Source: Strongylocentrotus droebachiensis (Eukaryota > Echinodermata > Echinoidea > Camarodonta > Strongylocentrotidae). From it: a stretch of DNA of 64,000 nucleotides. The stretch's first letter is position 1, and every line of letters starts with the position of its first letter. The DNA is taken from positions 42,221 through 106,220 of the forward strand of contig JAVYIG010007161.1 in NCBI GenBank assembly GCA_035222895.1, read 5' to 3'. The position numbers were made by a program, and so were the translations under genes. The notes under the pieces are model-generated. The model searched no databases, had not been told where the DNA came from, and saw only the letters and a list, made by a program, of their open reading frames with translations. Below, in pieces: positions 31,400 to 42,263 of this stretch.

Positions 31400-31630
31400 T
31401 TACAATGCTGTAAACACAAGGTCTGTCAATACATTTCTCAGTTTTCTGTTAAACACTTGAACTTAAGTAGCTGAGGCCTACGTTTATTTAAAAGGTGTCG
31501 GGTGCTCATTGTGATACACTATTGATATATGTACAGTGTACTTGAAATTAAATATTTATTGACACTTATTGTTCATTAAGTTTGAAAATAAATGCAATCG
31601 TTCCTCATGAATCTATAACATATAATCTTT

Positions 31631-31853
31631 ACCGGTGTGTTGGCTCAGTCAGTAGAGCGTCCGCCTCACAACCGGGAGGTCGTGGGTTCGAACCCCGGCC
31701 GCGTCATACCAAAAGACGTTAAAAGACGGGAGTTGCTGCTACCTTGTTTGGCATTCAACAATAAGGGATAGAGCAACGTCGATCTGGCGCTGCTCAGTAG
31801 CTGCCGGGCTCACGATCAATTGGACAAAAAGAATTTCCATTTTCGGTTTAACC
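31631..31853 (+). mobile_element. tRNA-derived SINE, copy 1
   Basis: The head resembles a tRNA: an A box TGGCTCAGTCAGTAG, a B box GGTTCGAACCC, an anticodon loop CTCACAA (would read CAC, valine), and partly pairing acceptor arms GGTGTG / CATACC. The T-arm to acceptor spacing is too long and stems are mismatched, so it is not a functional tRNA gene. The body reads GGGAGTTGCTGCTACCTTGT and AATAAGGGATAGAGCAACG. It abuts CCCTCTCGATGAAAATTGCC directly, and the usual Tigger-like and C/T-rich modules are missing here. Confidence 0.65.
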
Positions 31854-32257
31854 CTCTCGATGAAAATTGCCTCCACTAACATTATCCCCCTGAACATTAA
31901 ACTAGGCGCTTCCTGCCGGCGCGTCCGGATGTCCTGGCTTGTACGTGCTTGCGTGACATTAGGGACTTTTAGATCTGCGTGGACTGATACGTGTAACGTC
32001 CATTCAAGGCAGTGCATTAAAAGGACGTCGATCGTAGCAATCCACGTTGTCGTTGTGCAAATAAAAGTCCCTATCGACACCGATTGAAGCTTGTGCACGT
32101 CACACACACATATCGTCTCGATATCTTATACATCATTTGACTCTGTACCTGAAAGGCAGTACTTCGTTTATACCAGCAATATTAGCAGCACTAGCTCTAG
32201 CCGAAGCTAGTATTTATCGTCGTTGATCTCCGAAACTTACAAGGGAAGGATCAAGAC
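31854..32257 (+). promoter_or_regulatory. 5' flank of G5, subtype I, interrupted by a MITE
   Basis: The flank is as for G2, but a 114-bp element (31960-32073) separates GCGTGACA from TCGACACCGATTGA. The CRE half-site stretch GTGCACGTCACACACACATA and the leader remain downstream of the insertion. Confidence 0.4.
31960..32073. mobile_element. 114-bp MITE in the G5 promoter region
   Basis: Begins TAGGGACTTTTAGATCTGC; the reverse complement of the right end is TAGGGACTTTTATTTGCAC. The empty site in G7-G9 reads GCGTGACATCGACACCG. The target duplication is at most one or two bases. The same insertion is at 37621-37734 (G6) and 55916-56032 (G10). Confidence 0.75.
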
Positions 32258-33805
32258 ATGGAACAAGAAGAGGAAATTAGGGACCTCGACCACCTGGTAG
32301 AAATGTTAGATAGAAGGGGTGTTAATGCATCTGGTGAAAGATATAATTTCTTGAAGTTTGAGCCTGAGATTGCTGAAGGAGAGGACATTGGATTACCGAT
32401 CTATGATTGCCCACCTTCCCAAGACACAAAACATCTCTCTCAGTTGCATTTTCCACGAGAGTTTATACCAGATGGTTGTGTTGAATATGATCATTCCGGG
32501 GGCGGAAAGTGGATGCTGTTCTACCCAGTGTCGGAGATCGATGAAAAATGGGAGATGGCAAAGAATTTGTTTAATACCGGTGAGCTGAGGGGTGTGAGGG
32601 GAATGAAAGTGTCAACAGTTATGTACAATCCAAGAACGACCTATAATGATGATGCTATGGCAGTACTTATCATGTATTGCGGACCGTGGACCGATGAACC
32701 GCTCATGAGAGAAATTGGGAGAAATCTGGCACTAAAAACAAAGTATGAGAATAAGCGTGGTTCTATGTTGTACAAAACAGACGACCAAACTAGAGGGGGA
32801 ACAAGGGCAACAGGTCAAGCTGTAAACCACGTTTACCAGATGCAGGTGCCAAGGCCTATCGACGGAACTCCTAGCTCAGCAATGCCGGAACTTCTGCCGT
32901 CCGAAGACACAAGAGACCATTGGCAGTGGCACTTTCCCAAGTGTTCACCGTCTGGTTGCGCTGACGAATATGACTACTCAAAGAGTGGGCGATGGATGCT
33001 GTTCTATTCATTGGCAGAGATCGACGAGAAATGGCAGATGATGAAAGGCTTGTTTGATTCCAATGAACTGGACGGAGTTCGAGGATTAACAGTCTCTACA
33101 GCCTCCTCCCTGCAAGGTAACCAAAGGGGCAAGCGTCCTGCAGTTATTATGGTCTACTGTGGGCCATGGGATGACGAGGATCTTGTGTCGAGAGTAGGAG
33201 CGAATCTAGTTCAGAAGACCTCGTATAAAAACAAATATGGCACTCTTCACTACAAGACAGATATAGTTGGAAAGGCAAGTTCGGGACAGTTGATGTCTAC
33301 ATACAAACAGGTGTTGCCAGTTCCCAGGCCAAGTATGGGGGCCAACTACAGCCAACCAGGCGTGGCAGAACGTCCACCATCTAAAGACATGAGAAGCTAT
33401 TGGCAGTGGCATCCGAAGTCCCAAGATGGCAGATTTACAAACTATGACTCATCATTGAGGGGAAAATGGATGCTGTTTTATCCTTTGTCAGATATCGATG
33501 GCATGTGGCAGCTGATGAGGGATCTGTTCGACGCTGGGGAACTACACGGAGTCAGTGATGCAAAGGTCTCTACAGCAAAGAGCATTGCTGGACATCCTGA
33601 CAAAAACAGCGGAGTCATCTGTGTGTATTGTGGACCGTGCGATGACGCAGGGCTCATGATGAAAATCGGGAAGAACATTGCGTTGAAAACAAAATATAAA
33701 GACAGATCTGGTATCATGCGTTACAAGATAGATGCTCCAAGAGAGGGGAGAAGCGCAACAGGTAAGAGGAGCTCGAGCTACTGGGTACAGGTACCAAAGC
33801 CTTAG
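32258..33805 (+). CDS. G5: truncated three-domain (ABC) Bles03/DUF1917-like protein
   Basis: 515 residues ending VQVPKP-stop. The codon after PKP is TAG, where G1 and G4 have CAG or CAA (Q). Domains A, B and C are intact with GKWMLFYPVSEIDEKW, GRWMLFYSLAEIDEKW and GKWMLFYPLSDIDGMW; A has lost its WQWH motif (LSQLHFP). After the stop, domain D is replaced by about 100 bp of foreign sequence, then only its last ~30 codons survive (33891-33990, without a usable frame). It differs from G6 at five residues that I can see. The protein may be functional as a three-domain form or may be a decaying copy; all indels relative to intact copies inside A-C keep frame (for example a 6-nt loss giving GKASSGQ). 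Confidence 0.7.
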   Translation: MEQEEEIRDLDHLVEMLDRRGVNASGERYNFLKFEPEIAEGEDIGLPIYDCPPSQDTKHLSQLHFPREFIPDGCVEYDHSGGGKWMLFYPVSEIDEKWEMAKNLFNTGELRGVRGMKVSTVMYNPRTTYNDDAMAVLIMYCGPWTDEPLMREIGRNLALKTKYENKRGSMLYKTDDQTRGGTRATGQAVNHVYQMQVPRPIDGTPSSAMPELLPSEDTRDHWQWHFPKCSPSGCADEYDYSKSGRWMLFYSLAEIDEKWQMMKGLFDSNELDGVRGLTVSTASSLQGNQRGKRPAVIMVYCGPWDDEDLVSRVGANLVQKTSYKNKYGTLHYKTDIVGKASSGQLMSTYKQVLPVPRPSMGANYSQPGVAERPPSKDMRSYWQWHPKSQDGRFTNYDSSLRGKWMLFYPLSDIDGMWQLMRDLFDAGELHGVSDAKVSTAKSIAGHPDKNSGVICVYCGPCDDAGLMMKIGKNIALKTKYKDRSGIMRYKIDAPREGRSATGKRSSSYWVQVPKP

Positions 33806-33990
33806 GCGATGTGGGCGATGTATGCATGCTCCTTTTAAGAGAAAATTAAAAGAAAACCTAATACTTCAGAGTCAGAAAAGAGAAGTGAATGTTGTACAAG
33901 ACAGAGGGACAACAGATAAAGCAGGGTAGAGCGATGGGCCAGGGATGGAAAAATCTTTACGAAATAAGTTTGCCATTGAGGTACTTTTAA
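33806..33990 (+). pseudogene. Remnant of domain D after G5
   Basis: 33811-33890 is not homologous to domain D (it contains TTTTAAGAGAAAATTAAAAG). From 33891, TGTACAAGACAGAGGGACAA onward matches the end of D up to GAAATAAGTTTGCCATTGAG, ending TACTTTTAA. G10 shows a longer version of the foreign piece, so G5 and G6 derive from such a state by deletion. Confidence 0.7.
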
Positions 33991-34910
33991 TGACATGAGA
34001 TAGATTTGAAGATAGTTCAAATGCAGATCAAAAAATTGTTCATACTATTAGAGGCCTCTTAAACTTTTGTAACTTTCTTCGGAATTCTAATCATTAGTGC
34101 CAGCAGCTGCATATAACATACAATGTAGGTGAGCATTAAAGAAAAAGTGTGATTTAATGTTGTTCCAAAATTTCACCACGTTGTCTTCCATTTACATCGA
34201 TCTCGATGAAGCACGATTGGTCATGACTTTGGACTTTGCAGTGCTTTTATTCACATACTAGTGTGTCGAGAATGTTGTGGTGATTTATGTTCATGGAGAA
34301 TAGTGAAGTTAGGATCACATAAAGTTGCCAATTTGTATTATTTGTAGCATTTTAAATGATTCACTAAACTGTAAATCGAATAGAATGTGATAACTTTTTC
34401 AAGTTAAATCCGAATAAAAAGAGGGAAAATTATACAAATAGAACACTGAAAATTTGTAAAAATGGACATAGATTAAGAAAGTTATAGAAATTATGAAGAT
34501 TTTTCAAAATTTCAGATATGATCGATATGTGTCGCACTGGTTGCATGTAGACTAGTGAGTTGATGTCATCGCCTCACAACTTCACTTTTGCTCTATTAGT
34601 TAGGTTAGAACGAATTCGTAAGGGGACCTGGAGTTGTCCTTTAATTTCAATGATTTTTTTTTTTATAAATGATTTATGTGATGTACGCATTTAGGAATGA
34701 GAAAGATCTTTGAATTTTCCTTTATTTTTCACTGAATGCTTATGGAATGGTGCTCCTTAAACCCAAAGAGAAAAAAACGTTGATTACATATATTCCACAC
34801 TATCGGCATACATGTCAATCGAATGTGATTAGTTGCCTTGATGAGTTGTACCTTTAGCTCTTAGGAAGTCTCATTCTGTTCAAGACCCCCTGTAAATGAG
34901 AGGTTACTAC

Positions 34911-35107
34911 CTTTAAAGCCCCACTGTCCTACTTGTAGCTACTTGCTCCCTCTATATAGAAAACTTCCCCAATCAGTGCCTGTTGGTCCCCCATGATCCT
35001 CTTTTTCTTATGTTAGTTGGGAGCTGAGTTAATGAGATAGCCACCTGCCAGTGACCTCGCTGTGTGGTCTTATCCCTTCTGGCCCAGTAGTTTTGACGGT
35101 CTTTAAG
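34911..35107. repeat. 197-bp CTTTAAAG block, copy 2
   Basis: Same block as 29256-29454, with GTAGTTTTGACGG instead of GTAGTATTGACG near its end. Confidence 0.6.
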
Positions 35108-36114
35108 CATGGCTGGAGAGTTTTCTTTCCACAGGAACTCTTCATTTCCTTTAAAGTGCTCTTTAACATTTTGAGGATAAACGAGAAAAAAAACAGTGTG
35201 TAATGTTTATTATTTATTCACATCAGCCACCATGGATACATGTTTCAGAAATAAACGTAATATTTTTTTATTCAGAATGCGTTATATGTAATGGTCTTAG
35301 AATTCAATGAAGTATATACAAGGTGTATTATTAACATGTCATATTTCCATTTGTTTTCTAAAATTAAATCTCATTTATTTACATGTGTTGATATTTGTAC
35401 TACCGGTATATCCGATATTCTTACTCCATTTAGCACAGTGCAGCTTCAGTTCTAATAATTTTTACATAATCTTTAACAATATGTCGTTTGTTTCTTGAAA
35501 TTGAAATTGAAATTCAGCTATTGGATGAAAAATTCATATCTTGGCAGTGATAACGAGCCATTTTGAATGGAAATTATATGACAAAATAAATATATATAGA
35601 CAACATTCAAACAATTTGATGCATTCTTAATTCACTTTATGTTTAACAAATACAATGAAAGCAGTAATTATCGTGTTATCTATACAAATTGGCATAGTTA
35701 TCTTATTTACAAGTTTACAAAAAGAAAAAAGAAATTCCCCAAGCTCAGATAAATCAAATCCAACCATTTATCTTCACTGGTGGCACACATTATCAAAGAA
35801 ATCAATAATTAATTATTCAACTCCAATTAAATTTTAATGTGCTCTTAATTGATATTAATAAGAGGATAGCGTTGGTTTCAAAATAGACTCTTTTTACCAA
35901 GATGGGGAAAACCAGTACAATGTACACATACTTGTACAATATGAATTTTCTCACAGGTTGAATAAACTCTTTGCAGGAAATGCTGGGAAATCCGTCATAT
36001 GTACAGAAGCTTCTACCAACAGAGTTTTTGGCTAAGGTCCAGAGTTAGGTTAGTTCTTTGAGGGGCTGGTCTTTATTATAAAAGAAGTATAACTTATAAC
36101 CGGCGAACCTTGTA

Positions 36115-36321
36115 CAGTGGAACTTCATTATTTCGAGCACATTAAGATCATTGAAATAACCTTGATATATCGGTTTAAAAAAATTACCAGGGAAAAAACA
36201 AACAATGATATATACAAAATTGAGAGCGGCAACAATAGTACTTTATTGTAACAGGTTCCTCGTTTTAACCACGAATCTAGATCCAAGTTTTGACAGAGCC
36301 TGCTTTACCGAGGTTCAACTG
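36115..36321. mobile_element. Tigger/pogo-like MITE, copy 2
   Basis: Practically identical to copy 1, carried by the 5.66 kb duplication. Confidence 0.6.
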
Positions 36322-36436
36322 TAGTAGACCGCCCTATACCCCTTTTATATACCCGTTTTAACCACGGATCTAGATCAATATTTGTACAGAGCTCGCTTTA
36401 ACGAAGTTCCACTGTAGTAGACTGCCCTCTACGCCT

Positions 36437-37060
36437 ACCCCCCCCCCCCCCGTGATGGAAAGAACACACTCATACACATTGTGAAACACAGTGTGAATCA
36501 CACTTTGTTCCACAATGTTAAATTTGTGCGTTCACATTGTGGTCGCGTCGTTTCACAGTGTGGTTCACAGTGCGAATATGTAGTTATCCACACTGTGAAC
36601 CACATTGTGAAACGACGAGACCACAACACTCATTCACAATTGTGAATCACAGTGTGCGCCACAATGTTAAATTGGGAAGTTTTCGCATTGTGGTTGCGTC
36701 GTTTCACAGTGTGGTTCGCGGTGTGAATATCCACACTGTGAACCAGACTGTGAAACGACAAGACCACAACACTCATTCACACTCATTCACAGTGTGAATC
36801 ACATTGTGAATCACACTGTGTTTCACATTGTGAATCACAGTATGCGCCACAATGTTAAATTGGGGCGTTCACATTGTGGTCGCGCCGTTTTACAGTGTGG
36901 TTCACAGTGTGAATCTGTAGTTATCCACACTGTGAACCACATTGTGAAACGAAGCGACCACAATGTGAAAACGCCCCAATTTAACATAGTGAACATTGTT
37001 TTTATGATAAACTGAACTGAAATGAACGGATGCAAACAGCGCGGGGGGGGGGGGGGGGGG
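36437..37060. repeat. Hairpin minisatellite 2, bounded by poly-C and poly-G
   Basis: As array 1, but the first unit is rearranged (ATCACACTTTGTTCCACAATG) and one extra CACATTGTGAATCACACTGTG phrase sits near 36800. The poly-C and poly-G runs differ in length from array 1, although the sequence around them is nearly unchanged. Confidence 0.8.
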
Positions 37061-37291
37061 TTACAATGCTGTAAACACAAGGTCTGTCAATACATTTCTC
37101 AGTTTTCTGTTAAACACTTGAACTTAAGTAGCTGAGGCCTACGTTTATTTAAAAGGTGTCGGGTGCTCATTGTGATACACTATTGATATATGTACAGTGT
37201 ACTTGAAATTAAATATTTATTGACACTTATTGTTCATTAAGTTTGAAAATAAATGCAATCGTTCCTCATGAATCTATAACATATAATCTTT

Positions 37292-37514
37292 ACCGGTGTG
37301 TTGGCTCAGTCAGTAGAGCGTCCGCCTCACAACCGGGAGGTCGTGGGTTCGAACCCCGGCCGCGTCATACCAAAAGACGTTAAAAGACGGGAGTTGCTGC
37401 TACCTTGTTTGGCATTCAACAATAAGGGATAGAGCAACGTCGATCTGGCGCTGCTCAGTAGCTGCCGGGCTCACGATCAATTGGACAAAAAGAATTTCCA
37501 TTTTCGGTTTAACC
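37292..37514 (+). mobile_element. tRNA-derived SINE, copy 2
   Basis: Identical by eye to 31631-31853 and shifted by 5661 bp, so it was copied by segmental duplication and not by retroposition. Confidence 0.65.
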
Positions 37515-37918
37515 CTCTCGATGAAAATTGCCTCCACTAACATTATCCCCCTGAACATTAAACTAGGCGCTTCCTGCCGGCGCGTCCGGATGTCCTGGCT
37601 TGTACGTGCTTGCGTGACATTAGGGACTTTTAGATCTGCGTGGACTGATACGTGTAACGTCCATTCAAGGCAGTGCATTAAAAGGACGTCGATCGTAGCA
37701 ATCCACGTTGTCGTTGTGCAAATAAAAGTCCCTATCGACACCGATTGAAACTTGTGCACGTCACACACACATATCGTCTCGATATCTTATACATCATTTG
37801 ACTCTGTACCTGAAAGGCAGTACTTCGTTTATACCAGCAATATTAGCAGCACTAGCTCTAGCCGAAGCTAGTATTTATCGTCGTTGATCTCCGAAACTTA
37901 CAAGGGAAGGATCAAGAC
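37515..37918 (+). promoter_or_regulatory. 5' flank of G6, subtype I, interrupted by a MITE
   Basis: Same organisation as the G5 flank; the 114-bp MITE is at 37621-37734. Confidence 0.4.
37621..37734. mobile_element. 114-bp MITE in the G6 promoter region
   Basis: Copy of 31960-32073, shared by duplication. Confidence 0.75.
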
Positions 37919-39466
37919 ATGGAACAAGAAGAGGAAATTAGGGACCTCGACCACCTGGTAGAAATGTTAGATAGAAGGGGTGTTAATGCATCTGGTGAAA
38001 GATATCATTTCTTGAAGTTTGAGCCTGAGATTGCTGAAGGAGAGGACATTGGATTACCGATCTATGATTGCCCACCTTCCCAAGACACAAAACATCTCTC
38101 TCAGTTGCATTTTCCACGAGAGTTTATACCAGATGGTTGTTTTGAATATGATCGCTCCGGGGGCGGAAAGTGGATGCTGTTCTACCCAGTGTCGGAGATC
38201 GATGAAAAATGGGAGATGGCAAAGAATTTGTTTAATACCGGTGAGCTGAGGGGTGTGAGGGGAATGAAAGTGTCAACAGTTATGTACAATCCAAGAACGA
38301 CCTATAATGATGATGCTATGGCAGTACTTATCATGTATTGTGGACCGTGGACCGATGAACCGCTCATGAGAGAAATTGGGAGAAATCTGGCACTAAAAAC
38401 AAAGTATGAGAATAAGCGTGGTTCTATGTTGTACAAAACAGACGACCAAACTAGAGGGGGAACAAGGGCAACAGGTCAAGCTGTAAACCACGTTTACCAG
38501 ATGCAGGTGCCAAGGCCTATCGACGGAACTCCTAGCTCAGCAATGCCGGAACTTCTGCCGTCCGAAGACACAAGAGACCATTGGCAGTGGCACTTTCCCA
38601 AGTGTTCACCGTCTGGTTGCGCTGACGAATATGACTACTCAAAGAGTGGGCGATGGATGCTGTTCTATTCATTGGCAGAGATCGACGAGAAATGGCAGAT
38701 GATGAAAGGCTTGTTTGATTCCAATGAACTGGACGGAGTTCGAGGATTAACAGTCTCTACAGCCTCCTCCCTGCAAGGTAACCAAAGGGGCAAGCGTCCT
38801 GCAGTTATTATGGTCTACTGTGGGCCATGGGATGACGAGGATCTTGTGTCGAGAGTAGGAGCGAATCTAGTTCAGAAGACCTCGTATAAAAACAAATATG
38901 GCACTCTTCACTACAAGACAGATATAGTTGGAAAGGCAAGTTCGGGACAGTTGATGTCTACATACAAACAGGCGTTGCCAGTTCCCAGGCCAAGTATGGG
39001 GGCCAACTACAGCAAACCAGGCGTGGCAGAACGTCCACCATCTAAAGACATGAGAAGCTATTGGCAGTGGCATCCGAAGTCCCAAGATGGCAGATTTACA
39101 AACTATGACTCATCATTGAGGGGAAAATGGATGCTGTTTTATCCTTTGTCAGATATCGATGGCATGTGGCAGCTGATGAGGGATCTGTTCGACGCTGGGG
39201 AACTACACGGAGTCAGTGATGCAAAGGTCTCTACAGCAAAGAGCATTGCTGGACATCCTGACAAAAACAGCGGAGTCATCTGTGTGTATTGTGGACCGTG
39301 CGATGACGCAGGGCTCATGATGAAAATCGGGAAGAACATTGCGTTGAAAACAAAATATAAAGACAGATCTGGTATCATGCGTTACAAGATAGATGCTCCA
39401 AGAGAGGGGAGAAGCGCAACAGGTAAGAGGAGCTCGAGCTACTGGGTACAGGTACCAAAGCCTTAG
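37919..39466 (+). CDS. G6: truncated three-domain (ABC) Bles03/DUF1917-like protein
   Basis: 515 residues; near twin of G5. Visible residue changes relative to G5: N to H in the leader (ERYHFLKF), V to F and H to R before the first GGGKW (DGCFEYDRSGGGKW), V to A in YKQALPVP, and Q to K in NYSKPG. It has the same TAG at the end of C and the same D remnant (39552-39651). Changes fall throughout the gene, so the two copies have existed separately for some time, or conversion has not been complete. Confidence 0.7.
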   Translation: MEQEEEIRDLDHLVEMLDRRGVNASGERYHFLKFEPEIAEGEDIGLPIYDCPPSQDTKHLSQLHFPREFIPDGCFEYDRSGGGKWMLFYPVSEIDEKWEMAKNLFNTGELRGVRGMKVSTVMYNPRTTYNDDAMAVLIMYCGPWTDEPLMREIGRNLALKTKYENKRGSMLYKTDDQTRGGTRATGQAVNHVYQMQVPRPIDGTPSSAMPELLPSEDTRDHWQWHFPKCSPSGCADEYDYSKSGRWMLFYSLAEIDEKWQMMKGLFDSNELDGVRGLTVSTASSLQGNQRGKRPAVIMVYCGPWDDEDLVSRVGANLVQKTSYKNKYGTLHYKTDIVGKASSGQLMSTYKQALPVPRPSMGANYSKPGVAERPPSKDMRSYWQWHPKSQDGRFTNYDSSLRGKWMLFYPLSDIDGMWQLMRDLFDAGELHGVSDAKVSTAKSIAGHPDKNSGVICVYCGPCDDAGLMMKIGKNIALKTKYKDRSGIMRYKIDAPREGRSATGKRSSSYWVQVPKP

Positions 39467-40584
39467 GCGATGTGGGCGATGTATGCATGCTCCTTTTAAG
39501 AGAAAATTAAAAGAAAACCTAATACTTCAGAGTCAGAAAAGAGAAGTGAATGTTGTACAAGACAGAGGGACAACAGATAAAGCAGGGTAGAGCGATGGGC
39601 CAGGGATGGAAAAATCTTTACGAAATAAGTTTGCCATTGAGGTACTTTTAATGACATGAGATAGATTTGAAGATAGTTCAAATGCAGATCAAAAAATTGT
39701 TCATACTATTAGAGGCCTCTTAAACTTTTGTGACTTTCTTCGGAATTCTAATCATTAGTGCCAGCAGCTGCATATAACATACAATGTAGGTGAGCATTAA
39801 AGAAAAAGTGTGATTTAATGTTGTTCCAAAATTTCACCACGTTGTCTTCCATTTACATCGATCTCGATGAAGCACGATTGGTCATGACTTTGGACTTTGC
39901 AGTGCTTTCATTCACATACTAGTGTGTCGAGAATGTTGTGGTGATTTATGTTCATGGAGAATAGTGAAGTTAGGATCACATAAAGTTGCCAATTTGTATT
40001 ATTTGTAGCATTTTAAATGATTCACTAAACTGTAAATCGAATAGAATGTGATAACTTTTTCAAGTTAAATCCGAATAAAAAGAGGGAAAATTATACAAAT
40101 AGAACACTGAAAATTTGTAAAAATGGACATAGATTAAGAAAGTTATAGAAATTATGAAGATTTTTCAAAATTTCAGATATGATCGATATGTGTCGCACTG
40201 GTTGCATGTAGACTAGTGAGTTGATGTCATCGCCTCACAACTTCACTTTTGCTCTATTAGTTAGGTTAGAACGAATTCGTAAGGGGACCTGGAGTTGTCC
40301 TTTAATTTCAATGATTTTTTTTTTTTATAAATGATTTATGTGATGCACGCATTTAGGAATGAGAAAGATCTTTGAATTTTCCTTTATTTTTCACTGAATG
40401 CTTATGGAATGGTGCTCCTTAAACCCAAAGAGAAAAAAACGTTGATTACATATAATGGTAATTAGATTCGACACTATCGGCATACATGTCAATCGAATGT
40501 GATTAGTTGCCTTGATGAGTTGTACCTTTAGCTCTTAGGAAGTCTCATTCTGTTCAAGACCCCCTGTAAATGAGAGGTTACTAC

Positions 40585-40781
40585 CTTTAAAGCCCCACTG
40601 TCCTACTTGTAGCTACTTGCTCCCTCTATATAGAAAACTTCCCCAATCAGTGCCTGTTGGTCCCCCATGATCCTCTTTTTCTTATGTTAGTTGGGAGCTG
40701 AGTTAATGAGATAGCCACCTGCCAGTGACCTCGCTGTGTGGTCTTATCCCTTCTGGCCCAGTAGTTTTGACGGTCTTTAAG
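40585..40781. repeat. 197-bp CTTTAAAG block, copy 3
   Basis: Matches copy 2 throughout. Confidence 0.6.
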
Positions 40782-41809
40782 CATGTCTAGAGAGTTTTCT
40801 TTCCACAGGAACTCTTCATTTCCTTTAAAGTGCTCTTTAACATTTTGAGGATAAACGAGAAAAAAAACAGTGTGTAATGTTTATTATTTATTCACATCAG
40901 CCACCATGGATACATGTTTCAGAAATAAACGTAATATTTTTTTATTCAGAATGCGTTATATGTAATGGTCTTAGAATTCAATGAAGTATATACAAGGTGT
41001 ATTATTAACATGTCATATTTCCATTTGTTTTCTAAAATTAAATCTCATTTATTTACATGTGTTGATATTTGTACTACCGGTATATCCGATATTCTTACTC
41101 CATTTAGCACAGTGCAGCTTCAGTTCTAATAATTTTTACATAATCTTGAACAATATGTCGTTTGTTTCTTGAAATTGAAATTGAAATTCAGCTATTGGAT
41201 GAAAAATTCATATCTTTGCAGTGATAACGAGTCATTTTGAATGGAATTTATATGACAAAATAAACAAATATAGACAACATTCAAACAATGTCATGCATTC
41301 TTTATTCACTTTATTTTTAACAAATACAATGAAAGCAGTAATTATCGTGTTATCTATACAAATTGCCATTGACATAGTTATCTTATTTAAAAGTTTACAA
41401 AAACAAAAAAGAAATTCCCCAAGTTCAGATAAATCAAATCCAACAATTTATTTTCACTGGTGGCACACATTATCAAAGAAATCAATAATTAATTATTCAA
41501 CTCCAATTAAATTGTAATGTGCTCTTAATTGATATTAATAAGAGGATAGTGTTGGTTTTAAAATAGACTTTTTACCAAGATGGGGAAAACCAGTACAATG
41601 TACACATACTTGTACAATAGGAATTTTCTCACAGGTTGAATAAACTCTTTACAGGAAAGGCGGGAACTCCGTGATCTGTACAGAAGCTTCTACCAACAGA
41701 GTTTTTGGCTAAGACCCAGAGTTAGGTTGGTACTTTGAGGGGCTGAGCTTTATTATAAAGGAAATAAAAACATTTGATATAGCTTGGTACCGGTGAACCT
41801 CTACGCCTA

Positions 41810-42263
41810 CCCCCCCCCCCCCCCCCTTGCTGGAAAGAACACACTCATTCACGCTCATTCACAGTGTGAAACACAGTGTGCGCCACAATGTTAAATTAAG
41901 GCGTTTTTACACTGTGGTCCCGTCGTTTCAGTGTGGTTCATAGTGTGAATCTGTAGTTATCCACACTGTGAACCACATTGTGAAACGACAAGACCACAAC
42001 ACTCATTCACACTCATTCATAGTGTGAAACACAGTGTGAATCACAGTGTGCGCCACAATGTTAAATTGGGGCGTTTTCGAATTGTGGTCGCGTCGTTTCA
42101 GTGTGGTTCACAGTGTGAATCTGTAGTTATCCACACTGTGAACCACACTGTGAAACGAAGCGACCACAATGTGAAAAAGCCCAAATTTAACATTGTAAAC
42201 ATTGTTTTTATAATAAACTGAACTGAACTTCGCGCATGCAAACAGCGCGGGGGGGGGGGGGGG
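41810..42263. repeat. Hairpin minisatellite 3, bounded by poly-C and poly-G
   Basis: Two units. The phrase TCGTTTCAGTGTGG lacks the CACA seen in arrays 1 and 2. Ends in the palindromic unit with AAAGCCCAAATTTAACATTG and a poly-G run of about 15. Confidence 0.8.

Larger units (their letters stand above)
28498..32257. other. Spacer between G4 and G5
   Basis: A class-gamma 3' flank joins the stop region directly to AACCCTCAAAGTGTTAAAGA. Then come the TGTTTAGCG MITE (28673), the TACGGTAATTAGATTCCACT module, the 199-bp block (29256), the small-ORF module (30000), the GGGGAAAACCAGTA block (30247), the Tigger-like MITE (30460), the hairpin minisatellite (30805-31399), the GGTGTCGGGTGCTCATTGTG module (31495), a SINE (31631) and an interrupted subtype I flank. 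No gene. Confidence 0.6.
33991..37620. other. Spacer between G5 and G6
   Basis: A class-alpha 3' flank (33991-34660) is followed by the same modules as the previous spacer: 199-bp block (34911-35107), small ORF (35655), GGGGAAAACCAGTA block (35902), Tigger-like MITE (36115-36321), hairpin minisatellite (36437-37060), SINE (37292) and MITE-interrupted flank. From about 29.65 kb on, everything recurs at +5655 to +5674 bp. Confidence 0.6.

Noticed and set aside
31631-31706. Functional tRNA-Val(CAC) gene
   Set aside because: A and B boxes are good, but the anticodon and T stems have mismatches and about five extra bases separate the T arm from the acceptor strand. A SINE body follows.
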